A DNA stretch of 64,000 nt from Porticoccus litoralis (GCF_030676955.1 NZ_JAUUUU010000001.1:434001-498000), one strand, 5' to 3'. Positions 7,031 to 16,550 are shown, numbered from the stretch's first letter. Translations and numbers: made by a program. The notes: generated from the sequence alone by a model not told the origin.

Positions 7031-8572
7031 CTACGGCTCGGACGGTTCAAATATCTTCATATGCTCCACATAGGCACCACTGGCCACCGTCGGGTAAAGA
7101 TGTTCCAGGCTTTCAGAGCGGCCGGAGTGGGTTTCCATCCTGGCGTGCTTGCGCCGCAACTGCCGAGGTTCCAGTGCACCACAGGAGTGGGCAATCATTC
7201 CCACATCATAGGTCATGTTGAACACATAGTTGGCCACGCGGTCCGATTTCTCCAAAGGATCAAGTCCACGCTGCAATTTCGGGTCGTGAGTAGTTATACC
7301 GGTGGGGCAGGTGTTCTTATTGCACTGCATGGCCTGAATACACCCCAGGGAAAACATGAATCCCCGTGCAGAAGTGATGAAATCCGCGCCCATACAGAGC
7401 GCCCATGCCACGCCGGAAGGTACGATCAGCTTGCCTGAGGCGATGACCTTGATACGCTCCCGAAGACCATAGCCACTTAAGAGGTCCACAACCGCCGGCA
7501 GGCTTTCACGTATTGGCATGCCCATGTAATCCAGCAATGCCTGAGGTGCGGCACCCGAGCCACCCTCGGCACCATCAATGGTGATAAAGTCGGGCGCGGA
7601 CTCAATACCGCGTTCCAGAATCAGTTCACAAAGCTCCGCCAGCCACTGGGTATCGCCAACAACCGTCTTGAAGCCCACTGGCTTGCCAGTCACCCGTCGC
7701 ACCTGATCCACCATATCCAGCAAGCCGGCAGCGTTAGCAATTTCCGGGTGGCGGTTCGGGCTGATGGCATCTTCGCCAATTTCGATGGCACGGATACGGG
7801 CTACTTCCTGGGTTACCTTGGCAGCCGGGAGAATCCCACCTTTACCGGGTTTGGCCCCTTGGCTCAACTTGATTTCAAACATCTTCACTTCCGGGTATGA
7901 AGCAACAGCCACCAGGCGCTCTTCGCTGAGTTGACCTTTTTCATCCCTTACCCCGAACTTGGCGGTGCCAATCTGGAACACCAGATCACAACCACCCTCA
8001 AGGTGGTAGGGTGACAATCCGCCCTCACCGGTATTCATCCAGCAGCCGGCTTTGGCCGCACCTTTGGAGAGTGCCCTCACCGCTGGTTTGGACAACGCTC
8101 CGTAACTCATACCGGAAATATTGATCAGCGAGGCCGTAGTGTAGGGGTGCTCGCAGTAAGGGCCGATGGTTAGCGGGCTGGGCGCAACGGCATCCTCCCC
8201 ACGGGTCGGATAGGCACAGTTCACAAAGTAAATGGAGCCCACCGGCCTCAAATCGCGGGTGGAACCAAATGCCAAAGTGCGATCCACATCCTTGGCCGCC
8301 CGGTACACCCAGGCCCTTTCGGCACGATTGAAGGGCATTTCCTCGCGATCCATGGCAAAGAAATACTGGCGAAAAAAACTGCCCATATGCTCGAAAAGGT
8401 AACGGAAGCGTCCAATCACAGGATAATTGCGGCGCACGGTATGTTTTGACTGGGTGACGTCCACCACATACATCACCATCACCCATATCAGCCCTGCAAT
8501 CACGGCAATAACAAATAGCCCCGCCAGGGAGTTCAAAATCGTATAAACCCAGTTTGTGGCTGTGTGCTGCAT
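7031..8572 (-). CDS. FMN-binding glutamate synthase-like protein, membrane-anchored
   Basis: This 513-residue protein carries the FMN-binding (beta/alpha)8 synthase domain of glutamate synthase but no amidotransferase domain. One membrane segment spans about residues 13-35. The synthase domain starts near residue 120 with the ISGMSYGALS motif and contains ITIDGAEGGSGAAP and the cluster motif C-x5-C-x4-C (CIQAMQC followed by NKNTC), matching the 3Fe-4S ligands of GltB. This stand-alone class is widespread but poorly characterised; it could act as a redox enzyme on glutamate/2-oxoglutarate or on another substrate. It is the first gene of the set with the GCS2 and aspartoacylase genes. Confidence 0.88.
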   Translation of the reverse strand: MQHTATNWVYTILNSLAGLFVIAVIAGLIWVMVMYVVDVTQSKHTVRRNYPVIGRFRYLFEHMGSFFRQYFFAMDREEMPFNRAERAWVYRAAKDVDRTLAFGSTRDLRPVGSIYFVNCAYPTRGEDAVAPSPLTIGPYCEHPYTTASLINISGMSYGALSKPAVRALSKGAAKAGCWMNTGEGGLSPYHLEGGCDLVFQIGTAKFGVRDEKGQLSEERLVAVASYPEVKMFEIKLSQGAKPGKGGILPAAKVTQEVARIRAIEIGEDAISPNRHPEIANAAGLLDMVDQVRRVTGKPVGFKTVVGDTQWLAELCELILERGIESAPDFITIDGAEGGSGAAPQALLDYMGMPIRESLPAVVDLLSGYGLRERIKVIASGKLIVPSGVAWALCMGADFITSARGFMFSLGCIQAMQCNKNTCPTGITTHDPKLQRGLDPLEKSDRVANYVFNMTYDVGMIAHSCGALEPRQLRRKHARMETHSGRSESLEHLYPTVASGAYVEHMKIFEPSEP

Positions 8573-8731
8573 AAACGAATCCGGAAGTGTTATTTATTCT
8601 GTTGGCAGTAACCGTTTCTACCTTGTCTCATAGTACCCCTGCTCCGCCAGCAAGCCAATTGCCCGGCACAGTGGTGTATCGCCATAAAACTCGGCATAAT
8701 CGCGGCCTCCATTTCTGCCGGCCAGCATTCC

Positions 8732-9283
8732 ATGCCCAGAAAGACCCTAAGGCGGTTTTTACCCGACCCCCATAAAACACTACAGTTAAGGCCTCTCCGC
8801 TGGATGGGCCCATTACTACGTGATCCCAACCTGTTTCATATCAACCGCTTCTCTATTGCCTCATCATTCTTTATCGGCCTGTTTTGTGCGTTCTTGCCAG
8901 TGCCGGGACAAATGTTCATCGCCGCTTTCCTGGCGTTGCTGTTTCGCACCAATCTGCCCGTTGCCGTGTCGCTGATCTGGATAAGCAACCCACTGACCAT
9001 TGCACCGATGTTTTTGTTCTCCTACAGCATTGGCGTATTACTACTAGGCCATCAGGAGACCCAATTTACGATTGAACTGAGCTGGGAGTGGGCCTCCGCC
9101 CAGGGCAGTGCGATCTGGCTGCCGCTCATTACCGGCTCGCTGATCTGCGGTCTGGTCTCCGGCATCACGGGTTATTTGACGATCCTTTACCTGTGGCGCT
9201 GGAAAGTGATCAAGAATTGGGAACAGCGAAAACGCAATCGTCTAGGCCGTCAACAGGTTAAACAGGATAAAACCCTCGACTAG
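8732..9283 (+). CDS. DUF2062 membrane protein
   Basis: This 183-residue inner-membrane protein has a basic N terminus, an LPVPGQMFIAAFLALLFRTNLPV segment characteristic of DUF2062, an SNPLTIAP motif and about three hydrophobic segments, followed by a strongly basic C-terminal tail. DUF2062 proteins often sit beside lol or comEC genes in gammaproteobacteria; their function is not established. Here it converges on lolE with a 10-bp gap and has no comEC neighbour. The domain assignment is firm and the role is unknown. Confidence 0.85.
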   Translation: MPRKTLRRFLPDPHKTLQLRPLRWMGPLLRDPNLFHINRFSIASSFFIGLFCAFLPVPGQMFIAAFLALLFRTNLPVAVSLIWISNPLTIAPMFLFSYSIGVLLLGHQETQFTIELSWEWASAQGSAIWLPLITGSLICGLVSGITGYLTILYLWRWKVIKNWEQRKRNRLGRQQVKQDKTLD

Positions 9284-9293
9284 GACCAAAACA

Positions 9294-10532
9294 CTATTCG
9301 TAGCGCAACACTTCTGCCGGACGTGTGCCCGCAGCACGGAATGCCGGGTATAGGGTAGCCAGAAAATTCAGGCCCAGGGCAACCATGACGATCATCGCCA
9401 CATCGGCCCAGTGAACGTCTGCGGGCAAGTAGTCGATGGGGTAAATTTCCGAATTCAACAGCTGATGCCCCAGCAAGGATTCCAGCCAGTGTGCCAACGC
9501 TGTGATGTTGTAGGCACCGACCGTCCCCAGCAACACCCCCAATCCGGCACCGAATACCCCGATGAGAAAGCCTTGGGCGAGAAAGGTCATCACAATTTCT
9601 CCGCCGGTAGCACCCTGTGTTTTGAGAATGGCAATTTCCGCGCGCTTGTCGATCACTGTCATCATCAGCATAGAAATTACATTAAACACGGCAATCGCAA
9701 TGATCAGAAAAACCAGCAGTGAAACCATGTTGCGGGACATTTTGATTGCCTGATAGAGATTGCCATGGGTCTGCAGCCAATCAGAAAAATAAAACTCACC
9801 GGGTAACAGATTCATCAACTGAAACCCGGTCTGGCGGGCCTGAAATAGCTGGTCAACTTTCACCTGCATACCCTGAGGATGCCCATTGAGGCCCGCGAGT
9901 GCAGAAGCCTCCGGCAAATGGATTAACATGAGGCCCTGATCAAGTGTGGTGTGGGTCGCAAAGGTGCCCAATACGGTAAAGGCCGCCACCCGTGGGGCCA
10001 CATGAATCGCACCCCCTTCACTACGGGAAGGTACGAGTAACGTTACCCTGTCACCGGCTTTAGCAGAGAGGTTTTCAGCAACAATGGTGCTCAGCACGAC
10101 GCCACCTGACGTCTGATTCAGTTTCATGATGAGACTGTTTGGCAGAAACTGGCCGATAAACTGCCCGCTGAGAGCAGGCTCTATACCCAGCACTTCCACA
10201 GGACGGGTTTTACCATTGCGAGTCAGCATCCCTTCCAGTCGCGTAAACGGCATCACCGCTCGGACATTGGGGTGCTCCAGGAGTGTATCCCGAAGGCTGG
10301 CTTCATTGTCGATACCTTCATGGCTGAACAGCCTGATATGAGGCACTGCGCCCAGAATTCGCGTCTCCATTTCCCGGTCAAAACCGTTCATGACCGACAC
10401 AACGATAATCAACAATGCCACGCCCAGCACCAGCCCCAATATGGCCAGCAGGGAAATAAAGGAAACCAGCCGATTGCGGCTACCGGAAGTAAAATTGCGA
10501 AGAGCTAAAAAACAGGGCAGAGGCCTGAACAC
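9294..10532 (-). CDS. lolE: Lipoprotein-releasing ABC transporter permease LolE
   Basis: This is one of two paralogous FtsX-type permeases of the LolCDE complex, which extracts outer-membrane lipoproteins from the inner membrane and hands them to LolA. It has 412 residues, an N-terminal membrane helix followed by the conserved VVSVMNGFDREMETRIL motif, a large periplasmic domain, and three C-terminal helices ending AAGTRPAEVLRYE. The start is a GTG with an AGGGA about ten bases upstream inside the lolD end, five bases after the lolD stop. The order C-D-E makes this the LolE position, although LolC and LolE are hard to separate by sequence alone. Confidence 0.92.
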   Translation of the reverse strand: MFRPLPCFLALRNFTSGSRNRLVSFISLLAILGLVLGVALLIIVVSVMNGFDREMETRILGAVPHIRLFSHEGIDNEASLRDTLLEHPNVRAVMPFTRLEGMLTRNGKTRPVEVLGIEPALSGQFIGQFLPNSLIMKLNQTSGGVVLSTIVAENLSAKAGDRVTLLVPSRSEGGAIHVAPRVAAFTVLGTFATHTTLDQGLMLIHLPEASALAGLNGHPQGMQVKVDQLFQARQTGFQLMNLLPGEFYFSDWLQTHGNLYQAIKMSRNMVSLLVFLIIAIAVFNVISMLMMTVIDKRAEIAILKTQGATGGEIVMTFLAQGFLIGVFGAGLGVLLGTVGAYNITALAHWLESLLGHQLLNSEIYPIDYLPADVHWADVAMIVMVALGLNFLATLYPAFRAAGTRPAEVLRYE

Positions 10533-10537
10533 AGCGA

Positions 10538-11236
10538 TTATTCCCTGCCCGTCACGTCAGTGAGCCGACCACCAGTTAACGACAGGGTTCTATCCATTCG
10601 GCCAGCGACATCAGGGTCGTGGGTGACTACCACAAAACTGGTGCCGATATCCCGGTTCAGGGACAAAAGCAGTTGCAGAATGGTTTCCGCTGTCTGTGGA
10701 TCAAGATTTCCCGTCGGCTCATCCATCAGCACACAAGCAGGATTTGCCACCAACGCCCTCGCAATGGCCACGCGCTGGCGCTCACCCCCGGAGAGCTCTG
10801 AGGGTTTGTGCTGGAGACGATGCTCAAGACCCACCTTCGCCAACACATCAGTCGCACGCTGCCGCGCTTCTGCAACAGGACGTTTACCGATCAATAACGG
10901 CATAGCCACATTTTCGAGCGCACTGAATTCGCCGAGCAAATGGTGAAACTGATAGACAAAACCAAGGTGCTGGTTGCGCCAACGGGCACGCTCCGATTCA
11001 CCCATTACCGCCATATCTTTGTCCATCACCCAAACGGAACCCGCATCGGGATCATCCAGGCCACCGAGCAAGTTCAGCAACGTAGTCTTACCTGAACCTG
11101 ATGTGCCGACAATGGCCACGCGCTCGCCACGGCCAACAGTCAGTGCCAGTTTATTTAAAACATCTATCCTGGCCGAGCCCTGACTGTAGTGGCGACTTAA
11201 ATCCTGACAAAGGAGGACCGGCTGATCAGTGGTCAT
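10538..11236 (-). CDS. lolD: Lipoprotein-releasing system ATP-binding protein LolD
   Basis: This is the ATPase of LolCDE, 232 residues from the ATG at 11236. Walker A is GTSGSGKTT, the signature is LSGGERQRVAIARAL and Walker B is CVLMDEPTGNLD; the last two are typical of the LolD/MacB group. The frame is open a further 20 codons upstream, but that extension lies inside lolC and is Cys/Arg-rich, so I chose MTTDQPVL, which overlaps lolC by 11 bases. It is translationally coupled between lolC and lolE. Confidence 0.95.
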   Translation of the reverse strand: MTTDQPVLLCQDLSRHYSQGSARIDVLNKLALTVGRGERVAIVGTSGSGKTTLLNLLGGLDDPDAGSVWVMDKDMAVMGESERARWRNQHLGFVYQFHHLLGEFSALENVAMPLLIGKRPVAEARQRATDVLAKVGLEHRLQHKPSELSGGERQRVAIARALVANPACVLMDEPTGNLDPQTAETILQLLLSLNRDIGTSFVVVTHDPDVAGRMDRTLSLTGGRLTDVTGRE

Positions 11237-12479
11237 AACGCAGCGCCTCCGCGGGCAGCACCTTAGCTGCACGATGGGCAGGGTACAGTGTGGCAATCAG
11301 GCTCAAGAAAACGCCAAGCAGGCTAATTGCAAGTACATCCTGCCACATCAGGCGTGAAGGAAGTTCACTGATAAAGTAAACATCGGGATCAAACACCTGA
11401 AAGCCCAGATAGCGCTCCAGAAGACCGACAATATCGGCAATACCCAAGGCCATTAGACAACCACATATCACACCGGTGACAACACCAAACAGGCCGACCG
11501 CTGTCCCCTGAATGCGGAATATCCGCGAAATGGTTTTTCCCTCTGCACCTAAAGTACGCAATACGGCAATATCACGCCGCTTGTCCGCCACCATCAAGGT
11601 CAGACTGGCAACAATATTGAATGCCGCCACGGCAACAATCGCAGCCAGTAACAAACCCACCACTTTTTTCTCCATTTCAATGGCCTGAAAAAGATTTCCC
11701 ATCTCGCCTGTCCAGGTTTTCACTACCAACCCTTCCTTGGATTCCGAACGCAATCTGGTAGCCACCATGTCGACACCATAAGGGTCGTCAACACGCAGCC
11801 GAACACCGCTGACCCGACCGCTCATGCGGTAGAGTTTCTGGGCATCCTGATAATGGATAAAGGCCATGCCGCTATCTACTTGGGCACCTACCTGAAAAAC
11901 ACCCAGCACCCTAAATCGCTTATATCGGGGAAAGATCCCTGCCGGGGTCACATTCAGCTCCGGGAGCGAGAGCATGACATGATCGCCGCGAATCACCCCC
12001 AGGCTTCTGGCCAATAAGTTGCCCAGCACAATACCGTATTCGCCAGGTTGCAGTAGGGAGAAGTCGCCTACCAGCATATGATTTGTCACCGGACTGACTC
12101 CCTGTTCATAACGGGGATCAACACCGTGCAATAACACCCCCTGACTGCCGGTATCAGAGGTTAACAGCCCATAGCCTTCCACAAAGGGAGCAAATGCTTT
12201 CACACCAGGATCTTCCAGCGCCCAGTCACCGAGGGCTTGCCAATCTGCCACACCTTTCTCATTCACCAGTGCAGCGTGAGAAACCACACTGAGAATACGC
12301 TCCCGAATTTCACGGTCAAAGCCGTTCATTACTGACAACACCAGGATCAGGGCCATCACACCCAGTGCCATAGCAATAAAAGACAGCAGGGAGATAAAGG
12401 AAACAAATCCATTGCGCCTTTTGCTGCGAATGTAGCGCAGGCCAATAAATAGAGGCAGGTTGGCATTCATGGCTGGCAT
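11226..12479 (-). CDS. lolC: Lipoprotein-releasing ABC transporter permease LolC
   Basis: This is the first permease of the LolCDE operon, 417 residues. It has a cytoplasmic amphipathic start (GLRYIRSKRRNGFVSFISL), the membrane helix plus LVLSVMNGFDREIRERIL motif shared with LolE, a long periplasmic region and three C-terminal helices ending in LPAEALRYDH. In E. coli LolC binds the periplasmic chaperone LolA. Two ATGs nine bases apart (12479 and 12470) are possible starts and no clear Shine-Dalgarno decides between them. It is transcribed divergently from the small periplasmic protein gene. Confidence 0.93.
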   Translation of the reverse strand: MPAMNANLPLFIGLRYIRSKRRNGFVSFISLLSFIAMALGVMALILVLSVMNGFDREIRERILSVVSHAALVNEKGVADWQALGDWALEDPGVKAFAPFVEGYGLLTSDTGSQGVLLHGVDPRYEQGVSPVTNHMLVGDFSLLQPGEYGIVLGNLLARSLGVIRGDHVMLSLPELNVTPAGIFPRYKRFRVLGVFQVGAQVDSGMAFIHYQDAQKLYRMSGRVSGVRLRVDDPYGVDMVATRLRSESKEGLVVKTWTGEMGNLFQAIEMEKKVVGLLLAAIVAVAAFNIVASLTLMVADKRRDIAVLRTLGAEGKTISRIFRIQGTAVGLFGVVTGVICGCLMALGIADIVGLLERYLGFQVFDPDVYFISELPSRLMWQDVLAISLLGVFLSLIATLYPAHRAAKVLPAEALRYDH

Positions 12480-12559
12480 TTAATCGGAATCCACAGGGTC
12501 AAACAAGCTCCGATTTATGTGATTGACTGCCTGTTTTTTGCTCCTTGGGGATTTTGCGG

Positions 12560-12590
12560 TTGCACTTGGCACATTTCTGCTTACTATAAT
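12560..12590 (+). promoter_or_regulatory. Candidate sigma70 promoter for the small periplasmic protein gene
   Basis: A perfect TATAAT at 12585-12590 is preceded by TTGCAC at 12560-12565 with a 19-base spacer, slightly longer than the optimum. It lies about 60 bp before the ATG at 12653. The -10 box is convincing and the -35 assignment is tentative. Confidence 0.5.
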
Positions 12591-12652
12591 CACAGGTAAC
12601 GCTGCAAAACTCGGACGCTGCCGGTGATCATTAGAACCAAGGAATTAATTCT

Positions 12653-12946
12653 ATGAACAAGCTTTTGCTAGTGCCCCTTCTCGTTTTACTTTCACTGCCT
12701 CTGGCTGCAGAGCAGGTGGTGGTACCGGTTGGGCAACAGGCCGCAGAAAAACAGACGCTGGAGAGACCTCACCGCGGCATCAGCAAAGAACGTGTCAGGG
12801 AGCAGTTTGGCGAACCATTAACAATGCAGAATGGCGTAGGCGAACCCCCGATCTCCTCCTGGGAATACAGCGATTTTGTGGTGTATTTTGAACATGATCT
12901 GGTTTTACATTCTGTCTTGAAGCGCAGCGAGACTCCAACTGAATAA
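12653..12946 (+). CDS. Small secreted conserved protein of unknown function
   Basis: This is a 97-residue protein with a clear signal peptide (Lys at position 3, a Leu/Val/Pro core and an Ala-containing cleavage site near residue 19), so it is probably periplasmic. The mature part contains a GISKERVREQFGEP motif followed by GEPPISSWEYSDFVVYFE, a short BamE/SmpA-like pattern of one helix and a beta hairpin. Homologues in Pseudomonas and relatives are, from memory, called hypothetical or wrongly phosphodiesterase. No catalytic residues are evident. It is monocistronic, with its own candidate promoter and a strong terminator directly after. Confidence 0.8.
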   Translation: MNKLLLVPLLVLLSLPLAAEQVVVPVGQQAAEKQTLERPHRGISKERVREQFGEPLTMQNGVGEPPISSWEYSDFVVYFEHDLVLHSVLKRSETPTE

Positions 12947-12969
12947 GCCATCAGTTCTCCGTTACAATC

Positions 12970-13001
12970 AAAAAAGGCGCCGTTAACGGCGCCTTTTTTA
13001 T
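12970..13001. terminator. Bidirectional rho-independent terminator
   Basis: A perfect 18-base palindrome at 12976-12993 (GGCGCCG, TTAA, CGGCGCC) is flanked by an A-run on the left and a T-run on the right. It can therefore terminate both the small protein gene coming from the left and sthA coming from the right. Confidence 0.9.
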
Positions 13002-13063
13002 CTGTCTGTTTTATCTCACGGGCTCAAACCAAATCTGCTCTCAAGCCCTAGACAACACACCAT

Positions 13064-14482
13064 CTAAACCACCAGTTTGCGGGACTCCCTGCACAGGCGG
13101 TTGATGCCATTGATGGCAGCGATTCGGTAAGCCTCGGCCATGGTCGGATAATTAAAGGTGGTGCGAATAAAATATTCGATGGTATTGGCCTTGCCCTCCT
13201 GGTTCATGATGGCCTGGCCAATGTGCACAATCTCGGCAGCCTCGGCACCGAAACAGTGAACGCCCAGTATCTCCAGGGTTTCCTGATGAAAGAGGACCTT
13301 CAATACGCCAACTTCCTCACCGGAAATATGTGCCCGCGCAATGTTCTTGAAATATGCCCTACCGATTTCGTAAGGGATTTGCTGCTCGGTGAGTTCAGCC
13401 TCTGTTTTACCCACGTAGCTGATCTCGGGGATGGTATAAATACCGGTGGCCACATCCTCCACATGGTACTCACGGGCTGTACCGCACATATGAGCTGCCG
13501 CAAAACGCCCCTGATCATAGGCCGCACCGGCCAGGGCGGGCCAACCCACCACATCGCCAGCAGCATAGATATGTGACACGCTGGTCTGATAGTGTTCGTT
13601 TACCTCCAGCTGGCCGCGGCTATCTGATTCCAACCCTATGGTTTCGAGCCCCATTCCCTGGGTATTACCTGAGCGGCCATTACTCCAGAGTAACGCCTCG
13701 GCGTGAATACGTTTCCCAGACTTGAGCTCCATGGTCACGCCGTTATTACGGGTTTCTACCTTTGCGTATTCCTCATTGTTCCTGACGTTCACATTAAGAT
13801 CCCGCAGGTGGTAGCTCAGCGCATCAGAAATTTCACCATCAAGGAACGACAACAACCCCGCGCGGGTATTCACCAGTTCTACCCGGGTTTCCAGGCCTGC
13901 AAATATGGAGGCATATTCGCAGCCGATAACACCGGCCCCGTAGATAATGATATTACGGGGCGTGCGGTTCAGCTTGAGAATGGAATCGCTGTCAAATATA
14001 CACGGGTGACTAAAGTCCACATCTTCCGGGTGATAGGGACTGGAGCCAGTCGCAATCAAAAAGAAGCGACCCTTGATGGTTTCATGGGTATGGTCAGCCT
14101 TTTTGACAGAGATTTCATGGGTATCAGTAAAGGTAGCGCGACCGACATGCAGGCGAATACGATTGCGCGAGTACTCCCGTGTGCGGCCATCCACCTGCTT
14201 GCGAATCACTTCATCCGCGGCCTGCATCAGCTCGGGAAAGGAGAACCATCTCGGTTCGCCGACGGCACGAAACATGGGCATGGTATTGAATTGCACCATA
14301 CGGCGCACTGAGTGACGCAGTGCCTTGGAAGGAATGGTACCCAAATGGGTGCAGTTGCCGCCCACCTGCATGCGCTCATCCACAACCGCCACGGACCAAC
14401 CCTGTTTAACCGCTGACATGGCGGCGCCCTCACCCGCAGGGCCGCTGCCGATAATCACAAGGTCATACTGAAAATCCGCCAT
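13064..14482 (-). CDS. sthA: Soluble pyridine nucleotide transhydrogenase SthA
   Basis: This 472-residue FAD flavoprotein balances NADPH and NADH pools. It has the N-terminal FAD dinucleotide motif GSGPAGEGAAM, a central NAD-binding GAGVIGCEYAS motif, an AAGDVVGWPALA FAD site and the C-terminal dimerisation domain. The redox-active disulphide of the related lipoamide and glutathione reductases is replaced by GGNCTHLGTIPSKAL, where the second Cys is missing. This is the hallmark of SthA. Length matches the family. It lies alone between a terminator and ppiD, on the same strand as the proteostasis block. Confidence 0.96.
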   Translation of the reverse strand: MADFQYDLVIIGSGPAGEGAAMSAVKQGWSVAVVDERMQVGGNCTHLGTIPSKALRHSVRRMVQFNTMPMFRAVGEPRWFSFPELMQAADEVIRKQVDGRTREYSRNRIRLHVGRATFTDTHEISVKKADHTHETIKGRFFLIATGSSPYHPEDVDFSHPCIFDSDSILKLNRTPRNIIIYGAGVIGCEYASIFAGLETRVELVNTRAGLLSFLDGEISDALSYHLRDLNVNVRNNEEYAKVETRNNGVTMELKSGKRIHAEALLWSNGRSGNTQGMGLETIGLESDSRGQLEVNEHYQTSVSHIYAAGDVVGWPALAGAAYDQGRFAAAHMCGTAREYHVEDVATGIYTIPEISYVGKTEAELTEQQIPYEIGRAYFKNIARAHISGEEVGVLKVLFHQETLEILGVHCFGAEAAEIVHIGQAIMNQEGKANTIEYFIRTTFNYPTMAEAYRIAAINGINRLCRESRKLVV

Positions 14483-14571
14483 ACCTCACTACTCCACTTA
14501 CACTCCCACAGCACCCCTGACAATCAGCGATACTGCGTCATTCGATATTCGATTGACCCAAATTGATCAGG

Positions 14572-16446
14572 TCAATATTTGGATGCGACGTCCGCCTGCT
14601 CCAGCAGTATCCGCTCATAGGCCTGGTAGTCACGGCTGGCATTAGTCAGGGCAACGGTAGCTGTCAGCAAATTCTGCTGTTCACTGCTCAACTGAGAAAA
14701 ATCACCTTCCTGCACTTTCACCAGAGACACCAGGACGTAGTCACCATTGTTCAGAATCAGGTTGTCAATCACTGGCTTGCTGCCAGGCTCCGACATGTCG
14801 AACACGCGATCACGTATTTGGCTGACCTGATTGCCGGAAAAACGCTTGGTATCCAGGCTCACCTGCCACTCCAGCTCTTCCTGCTTGGCAATATCTTCAA
14901 TACTTTCGCCGGCCCTTGCCCGCTCAGCCAGAGCCTCACCACGCTGCTGCAGTTCTCGACTGGCATATTGCGCCTTGAGTATAGTTTCAATCTGATCACG
15001 AACATCTGCCAGAGGCTGGAGTGTCTCGGGAATCCGTTCTTTCAGTTTCAGTACCAGTACGTGGTCATCGGCCAGCTCCAATACCTCGCTGGCCAAGCCA
15101 TCGTCGAGGACAGGCTGACTGAAGGCCGCTTGCACAACCACCGGGTTTGACGAAATACCTGCACCCTCTCTGCGGCCAAAGGGCTGAGAAACCTTCAGCG
15201 GCACGCCCAGACGGTTCGCTACGGATTCGAGGGAATCAGCGTTGTAGGAAAGATCTTTCAATTCTTCGATGCGAACCGGAAGCAACTCTAAGGCCAGTTG
15301 ATGTAACAGCTCCTGACGTACGGAGGGTTCCAACTGCTCACGACTGGGGACATCGGCAGACTTTTCATCCAGCAATTTGATCAGATGCACACCCAGCTCA
15401 CTTTCCACCAGGCCGGAAACTTCACCAACGGCAAGTTGATCCAACGCAGCACCCAGGGATTCCGGCAGGTCTCCTGCCTGAATATACCCGAGGTCTCCGC
15501 CCTGCTCTGCCGTACCGTAGTCCTCAGAATATTCCCGGGCCAAATCAGCAAACGATTCACCGGCTTCTAACTTTTTCTGAATCTCTGCCAGCTTCTCCAG
15601 ATGACTATCATCATCCTGGACTTCGAGCAGAATTTGCGCCACATGCCGTGAGCGCCTGGAAGCTGCCGCGGCAATTTTCGCGTCAACCACTTCATCCACC
15701 ATGCTTTGTTCCAGATCGACTTCTTCCGTGAAGCTAGCTGGCGTCAGTTCGACGTATTCCACCACCAGTTTTTCTTCTGAGCGGAATTCATCCTGATTGG
15801 CGGTGTAATAGGACTCGATGTCGGCTTCCGCCACTTCGATAGTGTCCAGCAGCGGCGCGCGGGGAATGGTCAGGTAATAATAGTCCCTCGTCTGCTCGGT
15901 AATACCCGCCAACAGCTTGCTTTCCTGCAGGGTGGAAAATCCTGTTGCGGCAACACCCTGCATAAACTGATTGGTGACCATATCGGTAGTCAGCAGCTTG
16001 TTGTAGGAGGTGGGGGAATAGCCCATCTGCCTCAAAACAAACTCATAGCGCTCGGTATCGAACTTGCCATCAGTCTGAAAATCAGGGACCTCTAGCAGTA
16101 TCCGATACAGCGTCTTATCCACGCCCATGCCCTGATCCACGGCGGCCTGCTCGACAACTTTCTGACGAATCAACTGTTGCATCACCGGCGATCTCAGTTG
16201 ATCTTCATCCACCAGGGTGGGATCAATATTCTCGTAGCGGTTAAGAATTTGCTGTTTTTGCAAAACCACTGCCTGTTGCAGGCGAAGCTCGGTAATGGTT
16301 TCACCATTAACATTAGCGGCTTCTTCCACGGCACTGCCGCTCATAAAGAGTGCATCGACACCGAACAGAGCAAAGGGAACGATAATGATCGCGATCAAAA
16401 CCCCCTTGGTTGCACCATGCAGGTTATCTCGAAAATTCTGAAGCAT
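14572..16446 (-). CDS. ppiD: Periplasmic folding chaperone PpiD
   Basis: This 624-residue protein is a membrane-anchored SurA-like chaperone at the SecYEG exit. It has one N-terminal membrane helix (residues 15-34), a SurA-N domain (about 40-200), a parvulin domain beginning near residue 255 (SRRSRHVAQILLEV through GDLGYIQAGDLPESL) and a long C-terminal helical domain. As in E. coli PpiD the parvulin domain may be catalytically weak. It follows hupB, the common gammaproteobacterial order, separated by a terminator, so it probably has its own promoter. Confidence 0.93.
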   Translation of the reverse strand: MLQNFRDNLHGATKGVLIAIIIVPFALFGVDALFMSGSAVEEAANVNGETITELRLQQAVVLQKQQILNRYENIDPTLVDEDQLRSPVMQQLIRQKVVEQAAVDQGMGVDKTLYRILLEVPDFQTDGKFDTERYEFVLRQMGYSPTSYNKLLTTDMVTNQFMQGVAATGFSTLQESKLLAGITEQTRDYYYLTIPRAPLLDTIEVAEADIESYYTANQDEFRSEEKLVVEYVELTPASFTEEVDLEQSMVDEVVDAKIAAAASRRSRHVAQILLEVQDDDSHLEKLAEIQKKLEAGESFADLAREYSEDYGTAEQGGDLGYIQAGDLPESLGAALDQLAVGEVSGLVESELGVHLIKLLDEKSADVPSREQLEPSVRQELLHQLALELLPVRIEELKDLSYNADSLESVANRLGVPLKVSQPFGRREGAGISSNPVVVQAAFSQPVLDDGLASEVLELADDHVLVLKLKERIPETLQPLADVRDQIETILKAQYASRELQQRGEALAERARAGESIEDIAKQEELEWQVSLDTKRFSGNQVSQIRDRVFDMSEPGSKPVIDNLILNNGDYVLVSLVKVQEGDFSQLSSEQQNLLTATVALTNASRDYQAYERILLEQADVASKY

Positions 16447-16489
16447 AGAGATCTCTTGGGCTCAGGAAAAAAACTTACTCGTTATTCTA

Positions 16490-16520
16490 TAAAAAAAGGC
16501 GCATCGCCGATGCGCCTTTT
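16490..16520 (-). terminator. Rho-independent terminator after hupB
   Basis: The palindrome AAGGCGCATCG/CGATGCGCCTT lies 30 bp after the hupB stop. On the minus strand it is followed by a seven-base T-run. It separates hupB from ppiD. Confidence 0.88.
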
Positions 16521-16550
16521 CATAGCAAAAAATCCAACTACGACACTGTT

